Positions 46,619 to 57,200 of a stretch of DNA of 64,000 nt are shown piece after piece. The position numbers were made by a program, and so were the translations under genes. This DNA comes from Trissonchulus latispiculum (lineage: Eukaryota; Nematoda; Enoplea; Enoplida; Ironidae): assembly GCA_030248195.1 (NCBI GenBank), contig JASAND010022323.1, forward strand, positions 1-64,000. Reading direction: 5' to 3'. Position 1 is the first letter of the stretch, and the number at the start of each line of letters is the position of its first letter. Below the pieces are notes generated by a model, which saw only the letters and a list, made by a program, of their open reading frames with translations, did not search any database and was not told where the DNA came from.

Positions 46619-47042
46619 TAGCAAGACATGATTCAAAAGTTTTGGGAACTATTTAAGATTAATTCTAACAATTCTACGTTTTATTTTTCTCCAGTCACTT
46701 GTTTTTAATAGATGAAGTAATAGTTCAATTCATCGCCAAACCTGCTGTTTTGGCAGTCTTAATTATTTGATTGAACTGTAATAAAACTTAGGCAAAATTG
46801 TGTCGAATTATGAATTAAATTCAAGAAATACAATAAACCGAAATAACCTGCATCTTGCATTTGAATTTTATAACGTTCAATGACTGAAACCTGGCTAGGA
46901 TCAATTGAGCATTATCCTCGTCTACCTCTTTGGGGGTGGATAAACTTCATTTGGAAACACTTGTATTCATAACATTCCTAGACGTGTTTGGTTTATCGAA
47001 ATTCTGAAATTCGAAATCTGCATCGAAATTCATTTTCAATTT

Positions 47043-47102
47043 AGCTTTTCGTTAGCTTATATATTGTAAGATGAAGATGTTAGATTGAGCTAACGAAAAG
47101 CT
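47043..47102. repeat. perfect 15-bp inverted repeat
   Basis: AGCTTTTCGTTAGCT (47043-47057) and its exact complement (47088-47102) are separated by 30 nt. Isolated; function unknown. Confidence 0.5.
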
Positions 47103-47489
47103 GTACAAAAATTAATCTCAGGTTCGCGTTCAACGCTTCTGAAACCCCCTGGAACCAACATTTGAGCAAAAATGGTGGCAAACTTTTTGTTTCCCGTTTG
47201 TCTGCCCCTGAAAATCAAGAATTTAATTTTTAAAATTTTTAAAACGTTGATTGAAAGTGCGCACAATTGCATTCTCACCAAATTTTAAGATAATGAATCA
47301 ATAATAGATAAATTAAAACTTCAAATTGATTAAAATATTAAATTTTTGAATTTACCTTGAATTTGCCTTTATTTCTAGACGTCCTCCAGTTGGGGGGAGT
47401 GATAAAGTGCAATTAAGGCTTGGGGGATAAAGTTTAATCCTAGTTCTTCCAAACATTTTTCTTGCTTTCGTAACCAATTATTATTGCTA

Positions 47490-49602
47490 TTTTACTATGT
47501 GTAGCGGTACCAGAGTGAAACTAGCCTAACACAAAAGTACCGTTACCCCGCGAGAGCAACTCAAGCGAGGAGACCGTGGCACAAGTGAATAACACACCAA
47601 CCGCGCAGGAGCCGGCCGGGGAAGCCTCGCCAAATAAATAGCCCTAGTGAGTGGGTGACACCCGCTCACCTCAGAAATAACACTAAACTAACCTAGGAGC
47701 TCAGTAAGACCTACCAAAAGTACACACAGCTAGTGGAGATATTTAATACGTACAACAAGTATTATGGAAATATAGCAAATATGAAATATAACAAGTATAT
47801 AAATTTAGGGGGGCGAAGGCCCAACTGACAAACAGTTATACAGTAAATAAACTAACACACACACAAACTCACCAACACACTTTATATGGGCGAAGCCCCG
47901 CTAACGTACCAAATACAAAGGCCCACTGAAGATAGACAGGGGGAGAAACTGTATACAGGAGAGATAGGGAGAGCAGAGAGAGATAGCAACTGTACTGTAC
48001 AAGGGAAAACCCACAACTGAAAGGGGGAGAAGTTTGACGGATAACCCCCTCCCAAGAGAAGCGCCCTCTAGCTGGGGTGTCCCAATCATGTAGCTCCAAG
48101 GGGGGACCCCACCCAACCAAACCTATCCTATAGGTGGAGCTACATGACACGTGAAGGAATGCTTGCTGACTAGGCAAGCCAACTATTAGCTAAGTAAAGT
48201 GATTTCGTAATATTGAGAATAACGAAAAGGTTGACCGTTACAGTCAGCCTCTTGCGTTACATCTCCCCAGGGCTCGCCGTCCGAACTCCTGAGAGGACTG
48301 ACCGTACGGCGCTTGGTACGTGAGCGTCGCTCCCACAAACAATTTAAAAAGCACTTTACGCTGAAAAAACTATTGCAAATGTATACGTACACAAAAAACA
48401 AATAAATATACTAGAAATACTAGTAACAGTAGAAAAAACACAAGTACATACGTACGTAAAGCAATACAAAAATACACGTATTTGGTAGAAACCGTAGAAA
48501 AAAAACCGTACAAGTAGTAGAAATTGAAGAAACTGAATATGAAAATACCCAAGAAATTTCTCAAGGGAAGAGGGCTCACCCTCCTGATGGAAATAAATTC
48601 AAACAGTGTGTATATAATAAATGAAGCGCTAAGAAAATTAGATAAATAAGTTAAATTTATACTTGACATACCAAGGGTTAGCGCTTATCACACGATCACC
48701 CTGGATGCAAGTTACGTATATAATTAACAAGTAACTATAAAAGGACACACTGTAGGGTGATGCCCTATTTGGGTGTAACCCATCCTATTGGACAAGTTGG
48801 TATTTTCATACAAATTTATGCATGGCAGAGCCATGATGGCAACTAGTATATGATACGTATACAAAATAAAGCTGCATAGGGTTGTACCCTGCAAAAACAA
48901 ATGGCAGTATATATTGGAATGACAAAATACACAACAAAAAATAAGTAGCACAAATTAAGTAAGGCTATATATAAAGCACACAGATTATGAGCAAATATTA
49001 TGCATTGGCAATGAAAAACTCGAACAAGTATGCAAAATTAACCAGTACTGAAAAAACAAAATATGGACTGTAGCAAGATTCAACAAAACTAGACTAAATG
49101 TACTAATTAACAAGACTACGAATCTACAAAACACTAGTATATACGAGATATATAAAGCTCGACAAAACCAACAAGAAGAATTCCAAGTTCAAAAACCAAT
49201 ACAAAATACTATACGAATTACTAGAAAACACACAAGAAATTACAGGTTCGAATTCGACTAGTCAAAGACACGAGTGATAAAACAAGACAAAATAATATAC
49301 GTATACTAAAGCGTCACTTTCGCAAAAACACATACAAAATATCAAAATGAGGTAAAACAATAGATCTATATATGGATCAGGATCATCAGATCAAGTGAAA
49401 ATAGTCACATCCGAGAATTGGAATTCGGCGTCGCCGGTCCATTTGGGGTGGAATGGAACAAAGGCTAGACCAAATCCAAGGAAAAAAGTCATAATGATGG
49501 TAGGATCAGGAAAACAGGTCCAAAACAGTGAATTTCGGTACGACCAGTCACTGATCAGGGAAGAAAGTCCGAGAAGGCCGGGCCGAAGTGGGCAAAGCCC
49601 CC
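47490..49602 (-). other. 3' non-coding region and candidate 3' LTR of the giant element
   Basis: No ORF is supported. The plus strand is A-rich and T-poor over long stretches. A possible LTR, read on the minus strand, would begin TGAGCCC at about 48580, just after a purine run AGGAGGG, and end in TACACA at about 47500. This is only a candidate, as no second copy is available. A 26-nt GC-rich palindromic patch is not evident here. Confidence 0.35.
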
Positions 49603-52600
49603 TCAGTATTCGACCATAATAATGTCCTCAGGGCGATGGTCATCCCGCGGACGGGGTTCCAATGGATTGGAAATCAGGATATAGGCCGCCGGAGAATAGA
49701 CGTTCTTCTCCTGACCTTCGGGCGCGCATCCCATGATATGGATCCCATGACGATTGGGTCCGAGGTCAATCGGCTGGTTTCGAAGCACAGCCGGCGCGTC
49801 CTTACGATGGAAAGGCGGCGCGGGCTTTCCTTGACGATAATTCTCGGCTGCTGCCTGGATGCGTTGACGGACGACCTGGCGATAGGCCTCCATCTCATCG
49901 TCCGGCAGGGGTTGTCGGTTGTACCGGTCAACCCAAAGCTCATCCGGACCGGCTTGCATGAACCACAAGCCCATTTCCGTGTAGAGACAGCCTTGGATAT
50001 TCCGACCATCCCATCGATCCGGGTCGAAGATCCAATTTTCTCGCCCATAGGTACGGATGTCATCCGGCCTCAGGTCCTGGCGGAGTCGGGCGCCGATGCC
50101 CCACCATGGATCCTGTGAAGCTTTCCCATACAAGCAACCGATCGTTTCGACCAGCTCGTCCTGCATTTCCGGGGAATTGTACAAGGCGTGATACATGATC
50201 AGGCGCTGGGTCAACTGATCGGCCCCAGATTGCCACATCTGAAGGCGACACGGATGGTAGGCAGCCATCAGTCGATCCGTCTCGCGCTTAATGGTGTAAC
50301 CATCCGCCTGGCTTTCTCGCCACACCAGCTCGCAGACGTCCTCGGCATTGCAGTGCCAGCCCTTTCGGCCCTGGTACAAATGTTCCTTTGTACGGACGTA
50401 CTGGCCCTGGAACTGCTCGACAGGCAATGACAAGAACCGCTTGTGGTGGTACATGAAAGAAAATGGATAGTGATGGCGGATGTAGAAATAGAGGAACCGC
50501 TCCCCTTCCACGTCGGTGATACCGATCACGTGAGGGCGGTGGTACAGCTTCATCGCCTTCTGGATAGTCAAGCATCGCAAACGCAGTCGGCGGGAATGCA
50601 TGCTGCAGGCATAGAAGTGGGCGGCTCTTCGCTTACCCAGCAAATGCGGATACCGAAACATCTCGGGGACAAGAGCTGCCACCGCGAGAATATTCGCCCA
50701 ACGATCATTCGAGCCGATGCGATCGACTATGACCTCGGGATAGACATCCCCATTCGGAAAGCAGTACGGATGAATCTTCCAATTGGACCGAGACATCGGT
50801 TTCCGGTTGGCATCCAAACCAGAAATCGGTCTCATAGTGACCCGCTCCGTCAAATCCGGGTCGATCTCCTTCATATGGTTATACAGATAATTGTCAATGA
50901 AGTCATCTGGAAGTCGAGGCGCCGTCTCAGCATTCTCCACCAACCAATTGAGCACAACCCGACGCAAAAGCTGGATCCACGGATGCAATTCGACCCAGTG
51001 GTGATCCCCAGGCACGCTGGTTGCCCGCCAGCGGCCGGAAAAGTCCCGTTGGTATACCACCGGCTTAGCAGGATTCGACGCCTGGACGATAGCATCGATT
51101 TCCGCTTGAGTCGGCTGCTCAATCACGAATGGCTCATAGACTGGAACCGTCACTCCTCGCCGAACCCGTTCACCCATGTCCTCGTTCTTCATTTCGCAGA
51201 GGACCGTCGCCAGGAATACCCGAAAGGGAGGAAAATTGTCCTTGGTGTAGTTATCGGGATATTCCGGTGGTAAAGTTCGCACGACTTGCCTTTTCCCAGG
51301 CCCCGGTGTAACCGTCACCGTCGGTAGCGAATATCGCTTACTGGTCGGCGATTCGAACCGTCCCTTCTGAATCGGGGTCGAGGTCCGACGATGGCCACGA
51401 CCCTTTCGGCGATCATCAGATGTCGGATAGGCCGGGGGTCGGTCTCTCGACGAACGACGGCGATCCTTCGTCGGCGTCGTAGCCGACCGTCTGTCGGCCT
51501 CACGTCGGCGTTCTCGACTCGCTGCACGTTTGATGTCTTCTTGCGTGTATCGTGATCCAGACCTGCGATCGCGAGGCGGAGTCGGCGAGCGATATCGAGC
51601 ACCGCTCGGCGAACGTTCGCGACGCTGACGATGCGACGACGACGTACGCTCCCGCAACTCGATCGAAGGCGGAGGTTTCGATCCTTCTCGACGCTGAGAC
51701 TGACGAGACGTCGATTTGGCATCACGGGTATCGCGAGTTCCAGTGTCCCTGGGCCCAAATCTGGATGGACCGGGCGTAGCCCCCTCGGATGGGCGGTGTC
51801 GGCCCCGATCGGACGAATCCAGTCGGCGACCTCGACCGCGAGACGACCAGGTCCTGCCCGTCCGAGTCGACAAGTCAGAACCCGATTCCGATCGCGAAGA
51901 GCCACGACCACGACCACTTCCAGGAACCGCTGGGTCCAAGTCCATGCCGACGACCGCAGTCGGCTTTCGGGACGTAGATGGTTCCGATTTCTTCTTAGTC
52001 GGCGAAGGCTGAGATTTCGGTTGTTGTAGCGCCTTCTGAGCAGGTTTCTCATCCCGGGCGTCGCCCTCTGAAGGTTCCAAACGTCGGCTTTTGGCGGCCG
52101 ACCGAGCCGTAGATGTCGACGGGGTCGAAGTAGTCAAGCGTTGCCCCACCAAAGACGGAGCAGTAGGTACCACAGGTCGGACCGGGACAGTCTGTCGGGT
52201 GACCACCATCGATGGAGCGGTCGAGGATGGGAGCACCAGCTCCTCCTTGGGGACCAAAAGGGTCTGAGGTGCCGGCAGTCGCCGACTAGGCCGCTGATAT
52301 AGTCCCTCATATTCCCGCATCACCTCCACCGGGTTCATCCCCTGAAGGTCAATGTCGTCCATTACCTGTTGGACCATCTGTCGTTGGGCGGCAACCAATT
52401 TCATCGGCTCAATAACCCGAGAAAAATTGGTGTCGCCGATGATCAAGATGTTCAAAGTGTTCACAAAAGGAAGGACCCCATACGTCGCCGTACACCCTTC
52501 AGGACGATGGCTACGCCGGCGATAGAGAATCACCAGCTCATTCCACTGCTGGGTAGTACCCTCTCCACCCACCGGGATTTCCTTATACACCTCCCAGAAA

Positions 52601-55600
52601 ACCGGGAGCCCCAGGTCGACCATCCGGAAGAAGTCCTCGGGGTTATAGTACGGATCACCCGGGTCCGAGGGCGGGCCAACCACATAAATGTGGCGGGCAG
52701 GTTGGGTAATACCAGGCAAAGTCTCCAGATAGAGAGTTCGTAACAGAGCAAGTCCATCCCGGCCGAAGATTTGGATGTAGGGCTGCATCTGGGCCATGGG
52801 TACCAGTTCCTGCGTTTGGACACCTGTTTGTGGATGGGTCCTTGTAGTTGATTGGACGATAGTAGTTGGGATTTCGAGATCCCAGTGGTCCAGGTAAGGC
52901 AGGAATCCCGATGGACCAGTTACCCCATAGGGACGTTCCCCACACGCGACCAAGAAGCGTCGAGCTTCCTGATAACTCTGAAAGGGAATCCCAGGATGGG
53001 CAGCCAAAAGTTCATCGACCGTGGACGGGTTAACTGCGGCCGGGGTCGAACCCGCAGGCGGCAGTGATTGTCTCAAGGGCGGGAGTCCAGGCGGTGGAGA
53101 AACCGCCGGAAAAGGACCAGCCGAGCGAGGTCGGCCCCACCCAGTCAAAGGCAAAGGAGAATACATTGCCGGACCAGCAGCACCCTCGTCGAGTGCCGGA
53201 GGTCGGAAGGTTCCGGCTTCCCGTTGAGCATCTTCTTCCGTCGGAGTCGGAGATCGCGATGAACGGTCCGGTGGACGGCCTTCGTCGGCGTCCATCGGCA
53301 TTTCTTCGTCGGTGTTGGCTTCTTCAACAATTTTGAAGTCGCCCGCTTCCGGTTCGGATTCATACGCTTCCTCTCGTTCGTCGGCCGGTTGAGAACTGGC
53401 GGCAGGTTGTACCTCCACCGCACCAGTTGCCTTCGGTGTAGTCGGTGCCGAGCGAAAGCCCGACCGGTAGGTTTCCGGTGGCTGGGTTCGGCTCCGAGGA
53501 TCTCCAGTACCGGGTCGGTACAGAGTCAATGGTGGCAACTTCGCAGGTGGCGGCGGCAAGGACATTTGCTGGAACTGCCTCAGAGGAGCTCGCGTCGGCG
53601 ATGGCTCCACTGCTGTCTCCGTCGGCGCTGACGAAAGCGTTGTTCTACTTTTCTCCGACGCTTCCGAGTCGGACCACCCAGTCGGCTCGATTACCGACTC
53701 GGCGGTTTCTTCACGATCTTGCAATGTCGGATGCTCGCCGACGACATACTGAGGGTCACTCCGATGTCGACGCTCGGCGACGGCGGCATATCGATCCCAA
53801 TCGAGGACGTCGTCCCTCCGTCGCAATATTGGATATTTGAGTATCCAAAAGTCCCGCAAAATCCGAAGCAACGGGACCCAGGACACCACTCGCAAAGGGT
53901 GCATGGTGTTACCACCCTTTTCTTCCGGGATAAGCAGGGACCAGGCAAATTTCCCCTTCGCGTCTTCAATCATTTGAGTCCGATTATTTGACAGCTTCTG
54001 TCGTTTCCTCAGCTGCGCTTGTTTCTGCTCTCTCGACGCCTTCCCGTAGTTTGGCGTATCGGCAGCGGCTTGCTGGAGAGGACCCATCGCATAGTTAGTC
54101 CCGGCAATGTTCGCCCAGACTTTGGCATGGCGACCAAACGTATGGAGGGCGCCACTGAGATAAATAATCTGAGTCCAATCCTCGGCAGTAACCGCCTTCG
54201 CGATGGTCGCCAAGACGGAATAGATGTTGAGCACGTCGGCCAGAGCATACTGAGTGTCTTCCTTTGTCGGGAAAACCGAGCAGCCGTAGAAACGAACAGG
54301 TTTCATTCCCTTCGCCGAAGGCACATCGCAAGCTTCGGCCCACTTGTGAAGGCCATAATGTTGTTCCCAAAATGGATGGTGGACATCTTGATGGTAAGCC
54401 TCCCAACCATATTCCGGTACAGAGGGGTCTCGGCGACGCCGTGCCTCAATGTACGGAATTGATTGGACCACCACTTCACCCAGTTCGGCCACATAGTTCT
54501 CCATGTATCTAACGCCACAGAATCTGGCGAGACGAAGCATGTCGGCATGAGCGCCCGCAAAGACCATGTAGACTGGCTCGGGCGGATTTAGAATCATGCG
54601 AATCAGATGTAGAACCGGATAAAAATCCGTAGTCGTCGCCAGAATTTCGCTCACCATGATGAGGTATGCCTTCGGATGTTCCGCCGGCACAGGCCCCACA
54701 ATCTGGAGGATATTGAGCGTGGCTTCCTGGTTGTTTCCGAACTGAGCTGAAATTCCGCCTTCGGTGTCCATGGCAACCACACCGGTTATCCGATAAAGTT
54801 GCCAGATGTCGGGAACAGCCCAAACCAGATCCTCAATTGTCCGAACCAGGTTGACTGGCTGCTGGAAATGCGGAGGTAAAGTCAGGTCTTCGACCCGAAC
54901 GCGCTGATAACGAAGCGCTTTGTCGCGCAGGATGATATCCTGAACCGCTTCCTTTACCCCAGCATAAGGTTCTGCCATTCTGAGCTCTTCCTCTCGACCC
55001 ATTATGACGTGTTGCAGATATTTCAGGAAAGATTGAAATCCCATGGCATGATCGGCAGCGCGCACACGAAACTCGTGAGGCACTGCGTCAATTTCGGCCT
55101 GAGTAGGCTCACGCACAGTTAGTTGCATAGCCCTCGAGCGAAGAGTCAAAGGATCAGCTGTCTGTATCTCTTCCAGTGCAGATCTCATCACTGGCAGGGA
55201 ATAAGCGTGCCCTGGTTGTACCACTGGCACACTTGCGGCCATATCATCCATGCCGGCGGCGAACCGTGCGGCAGTTTGACCGAAGAACTCGTCACCAATG
55301 CTGGCTGTTGCCGATTCTGCCCCAGCTTCGTCTACTACCAAATGTTCACCCAAAATTTGGCAGTCGTCGTCCGATCCCATGGATTCGGGCTGGTTAGAAG
55401 CCGGCGTTGCCGTCTCCTGAGCCACTGATGGATTGGTTTCCATTTGTGCGGCTCGGGGAGGGTCAGGTTGAATCTGCTGTTTGGCTTGGGCCGCCTTCTG
55501 TTGTAAGCGACGAGACGTTCTGGTTGGACGCGACGAGGTCGAAGCGGCCTCATCCGTCTCCGTAGCAGACCGGGCGTCGCCCGCCTGATGACGTCGTTCT

Positions 55601-56538
55601 GGTTGACGGACTTTCCGTCGGGATTTGGAACCGGAGCTAGAAGCAGAAACAGAAGAATCCATCTTCTGCTGGGTTGATTCATCAACCTTTTGACAAAGTT
55701 CAGCTTCCATAGCTTGCAGTTCTTCAATCCGTTTTCGAATGTCAAGCAAAGAGCGAGGCTCGCTCGAGTCTTTCGTCGACTGGGCAGTGTCTGACGAGGT
55801 TCCGGGTATCACCGCGGAACGAGAGTCCTTCAAAGTTATAGTCACTGATGTAGATTTCGGTTTCTTCCCGTCGGGTTTCGACTTCTGATGTTCAGCCCCT
55901 TCCTCCGAATCGTCCGAGACGTTACTCGCCGAACGCTTGGCGCCCAGCACCACCGATGAACTGTCAGGTTGTTGATCTTCTTTACCAGAATGGGCGTCGG
56001 ACTGGCGTGCGTAACCGGCGCGGGGGCCAGTCGGTGTGGCCGAAGAGCCCCTCGCCTCGGCCAACGTGTCCTGGGTCACCGGGTTGTACCCAATTGTGAC
56101 CTCGGCGCCGACCGCGGGAGGTGACTGTGGGTCCATCGAACTAGTATTGAATGGATCCACCGGGGATGGCGTTGGCATATCAGGTTGGGGGTCCAAATGG
56201 GCCGCTCCCATTGCCATCCGTCTCTCTGCCGCTGTGGTTACGCCACTGTAGAGTTCACCGTACGAAATGTTTGCTGGCGCTGCAGAGTCCAGGAAACTGT
56301 CCGAGACAACCGGCGAGTCGGAGGCGACAGCAAAAGTCGACGCCACACAGGAAGGAACAGCTGGATTCTGACCCAATGGATGGTCTCCGCCCAATTCATC
56401 TACCACTGACTGGAGGTAGTTCGTGACCGGGAATTGCTCCAGGTCATCAGGGTCAGGCGGCTGGCCCTGGGCGAAACCCTGACCAAACATAGGGTCCTTC
56501 TTCCGGCGAAGTTCAGACTTTGGTGACTTCTTCTCCAT
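49603..56538 (-). CDS. 2311-aa accessory protein: DEDDy 3'-5' exonuclease, RS/RG-rich region, NADAR-like domain
   Basis: Intact minus-strand ORF, start chosen at the first ATG (56538; residues counted from it), stop at 49603. Residues 1-450 are Ser/Pro/charged and probably disordered, with a coiled-coil-like stretch near 260-290. Residues about 550-795 form a DEDDy exonuclease: MDTEGG (D591, E593), AGAHADMLRLARF (D666) and QYALADV (Y764, D768), as in RNase D/WRN-type enzymes that degrade nucleic acid 3'-to-5'. Residues about 1504-1730 are strongly basic RS/RG/DR-rich, likely RNA-binding. Residues about 2011-2183 look like a NADAR domain: FLYFYIRHHYPFSF, VEQFQGQYVRTK, DELVET, DPWWGIG (D2143) and WDGRNIQG. 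PTQAEIDA occurs before both folded ends (about 475 and 1805), hinting at internal module duplication. The middle (about 1190-1450) is folded-looking but unrecognised. It occupies the env position after pol with a 662-bp gap. Exonuclease: confident. NADAR: good signature match. Biological role: inference. Confidence 0.8.
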   Translation of the reverse strand: MEKKSPKSELRRKKDPMFGQGFAQGQPPDPDDLEQFPVTNYLQSVVDELGGDHPLGQNPAVPSCVASTFAVASDSPVVSDSFLDSAAPANISYGELYSGVTTAAERRMAMGAAHLDPQPDMPTPSPVDPFNTSSMDPQSPPAVGAEVTIGYNPVTQDTLAEARGSSATPTGPRAGYARQSDAHSGKEDQQPDSSSVVLGAKRSASNVSDDSEEGAEHQKSKPDGKKPKSTSVTITLKDSRSAVIPGTSSDTAQSTKDSSEPRSLLDIRKRIEELQAMEAELCQKVDESTQQKMDSSVSASSSGSKSRRKVRQPERRHQAGDARSATETDEAASTSSRPTRTSRRLQQKAAQAKQQIQPDPPRAAQMETNPSVAQETATPASNQPESMGSDDDCQILGEHLVVDEAGAESATASIGDEFFGQTAARFAAGMDDMAASVPVVQPGHAYSLPVMRSALEEIQTADPLTLRSRAMQLTVREPTQAEIDAVPHEFRVRAADHAMGFQSFLKYLQHVIMGREEELRMAEPYAGVKEAVQDIILRDKALRYQRVRVEDLTLPPHFQQPVNLVRTIEDLVWAVPDIWQLYRITGVVAMDTEGGISAQFGNNQEATLNILQIVGPVPAEHPKAYLIMVSEILATTTDFYPVLHLIRMILNPPEPVYMVFAGAHADMLRLARFCGVRYMENYVAELGEVVVQSIPYIEARRRRDPSVPEYGWEAYHQDVHHPFWEQHYGLHKWAEACDVPSAKGMKPVRFYGCSVFPTKEDTQYALADVLNIYSVLATIAKAVTAEDWTQIIYLSGALHTFGRHAKVWANIAGTNYAMGPLQQAAADTPNYGKASREQKQAQLRKRQKLSNNRTQMIEDAKGKFAWSLLIPEEKGGNTMHPLRVVSWVPLLRILRDFWILKYPILRRRDDVLDWDRYAAVAERRHRSDPQYVVGEHPTLQDREETAESVIEPTGWSDSEASEKSRTTLSSAPTETAVEPSPTRAPLRQFQQMSLPPPPAKLPPLTLYRPGTGDPRSRTQPPETYRSGFRSAPTTPKATGAVEVQPAASSQPADEREEAYESEPEAGDFKIVEEANTDEEMPMDADEGRPPDRSSRSPTPTEEDAQREAGTFRPPALDEGAAGPAMYSPLPLTGWGRPRSAGPFPAVSPPPGLPPLRQSLPPAGSTPAAVNPSTVDELLAAHPGIPFQSYQEARRFLVACGERPYGVTGPSGFLPYLDHWDLEIPTTIVQSTTRTHPQTGVQTQELVPMAQMQPYIQIFGRDGLALLRTLYLETLPGITQPARHIYVVGPPSDPGDPYYNPEDFFRMVDLGLPVFWEVYKEIPVGGEGTTQQWNELVILYRRRSHRPEGCTATYGVLPFVNTLNILIIGDTNFSRVIEPMKLVAAQRQMVQQVMDDIDLQGMNPVEVMREYEGLYQRPSRRLPAPQTLLVPKEELVLPSSTAPSMVVTRQTVPVRPVVPTAPSLVGQRLTTSTPSTSTARSAAKSRRLEPSEGDARDEKPAQKALQQPKSQPSPTKKKSEPSTSRKPTAVVGMDLDPAVPGSGRGRGSSRSESGSDLSTRTGRTWSSRGRGRRLDSSDRGRHRPSEGATPGPSRFGPRDTGTRDTRDAKSTSRQSQRREGSKPPPSIELRERTSSSHRQRRERSPSGARYRSPTPPRDRRSGSRYTQEDIKRAASRERRREADRRSATTPTKDRRRSSRDRPPAYPTSDDRRKGRGHRRTSTPIQKGRFESPTSKRYSLPTVTVTPGPGKRQVVRTLPPEYPDNYTKDNFPPFRVFLATVLCEMKNEDMGERVRRGVTVPVYEPFVIEQPTQAEIDAIVQASNPAKPVVYQRDFSGRWRATSVPGDHHWVELHPWIQLLRRVVLNWLVENAETAPRLPDDFIDNYLYNHMKEIDPDLTERVTMRPISGLDANRKPMSRSNWKIHPYCFPNGDVYPEVIVDRIGSNDRWANILAVAALVPEMFRYPHLLGKRRAAHFYACSMHSRRLRLRCLTIQKAMKLYHRPHVIGITDVEGERFLYFYIRHHYPFSFMYHHKRFLSLPVEQFQGQYVRTKEHLYQGRKGWHCNAEDVCELVWRESQADGYTIKRETDRLMAAYHPCRLQMWQSGADQLTQRLIMYHALYNSPEMQDELVETIGCLYGKASQDPWWGIGARLRQDLRPDDIRTYGRENWIFDPDRWDGRNIQGCLYTEMGLWFMQAGPDELWVDRYNRQPLPDDEMEAYRQVVRQRIQAAAENYRQGKPAPPFHRKDAPAVLRNQPIDLGPNRHGIHIMGCAPEGQEKNVYSPAAYILISNPLEPRPRDDHRPEDIIMVEY

Positions 56539-57200
56539 AGTACGCGCACACGATGACACAGATGTAAATTTGATCCAGAATCAGAAAATACAAAATGACC
56601 ACTGAACTGAAAAAGATATAATTAAGTGCAGGTACACATGCAAAACAGGCACAAAACAAAATTTTAAAGGTAAGGGACCACCCACCCCGGAGGGAAATTT
56701 AAAATTTTAAGGAATAAATATGAAAAGTAAGAAAATATAAAAGCTCGTGTGGGAATTAGTTAAAAATTAATAGAAGCTATTGAAAGAATAATAAAGAATA
56801 ATCTAAGGTAAGAATGTTGAAAGGGAAGAAAAATTGAAATTCAAACCCTCCCAACAAAAACACGAACAAAACTAACCCCCAAAAAGACAAAAAGTGACCT
56901 TTACTAGACAAAATTTATCCCACCAGTGGTGCTAAGGTACGTTAACGTGCTTGGCCTTAATATTTGGGCCCAAAAAGGCCAGTGCACACACATACTCACA
57001 TATATACGTAAACTGTATGAAAGTTATAAGGTAGCTAATCTCAAACAAACACACAAATACGTACATATCAAAGACCACTGTAATATACAATAAATTTCCC
57101 AAAAACACAATTTTAAGGTGGTTTTAACCGTGCCAGCATGTAACACAACAAAGACCTAAACTACAAAGTAGCCAGGTCGTACCCACACTACTAGTAGTAC
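56539..57200 (-). other. pol-ORF3 spacer of the giant element
   Basis: 662 bp without a supported ORF, A-rich on the plus strand (T-rich in element sense). It could hold an internal promoter, intron or leader for the downstream ORF, which has its own ATG. No signal is distinct enough to call. Confidence 0.45.

Noticed and set aside
50443..51273. 276-codon plus-strand frame
   Set aside because: Antisense shadow of the C-terminal part of the 2311-aa ORF; no domain, biased composition.
51315..52052. 245-codon Arg-rich frame on the minus strand
   Set aside because: Out-of-frame shadow of the RS/RG-rich part of the 2311-aa ORF.
52440..52470. GDTN motif in the 2311-aa ORF as a second SGNH hydrolase
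   Set aside because: Only block I-like residues (IIGDTNFSR) are present; no GxND or DxxH block follows at a suitable distance.
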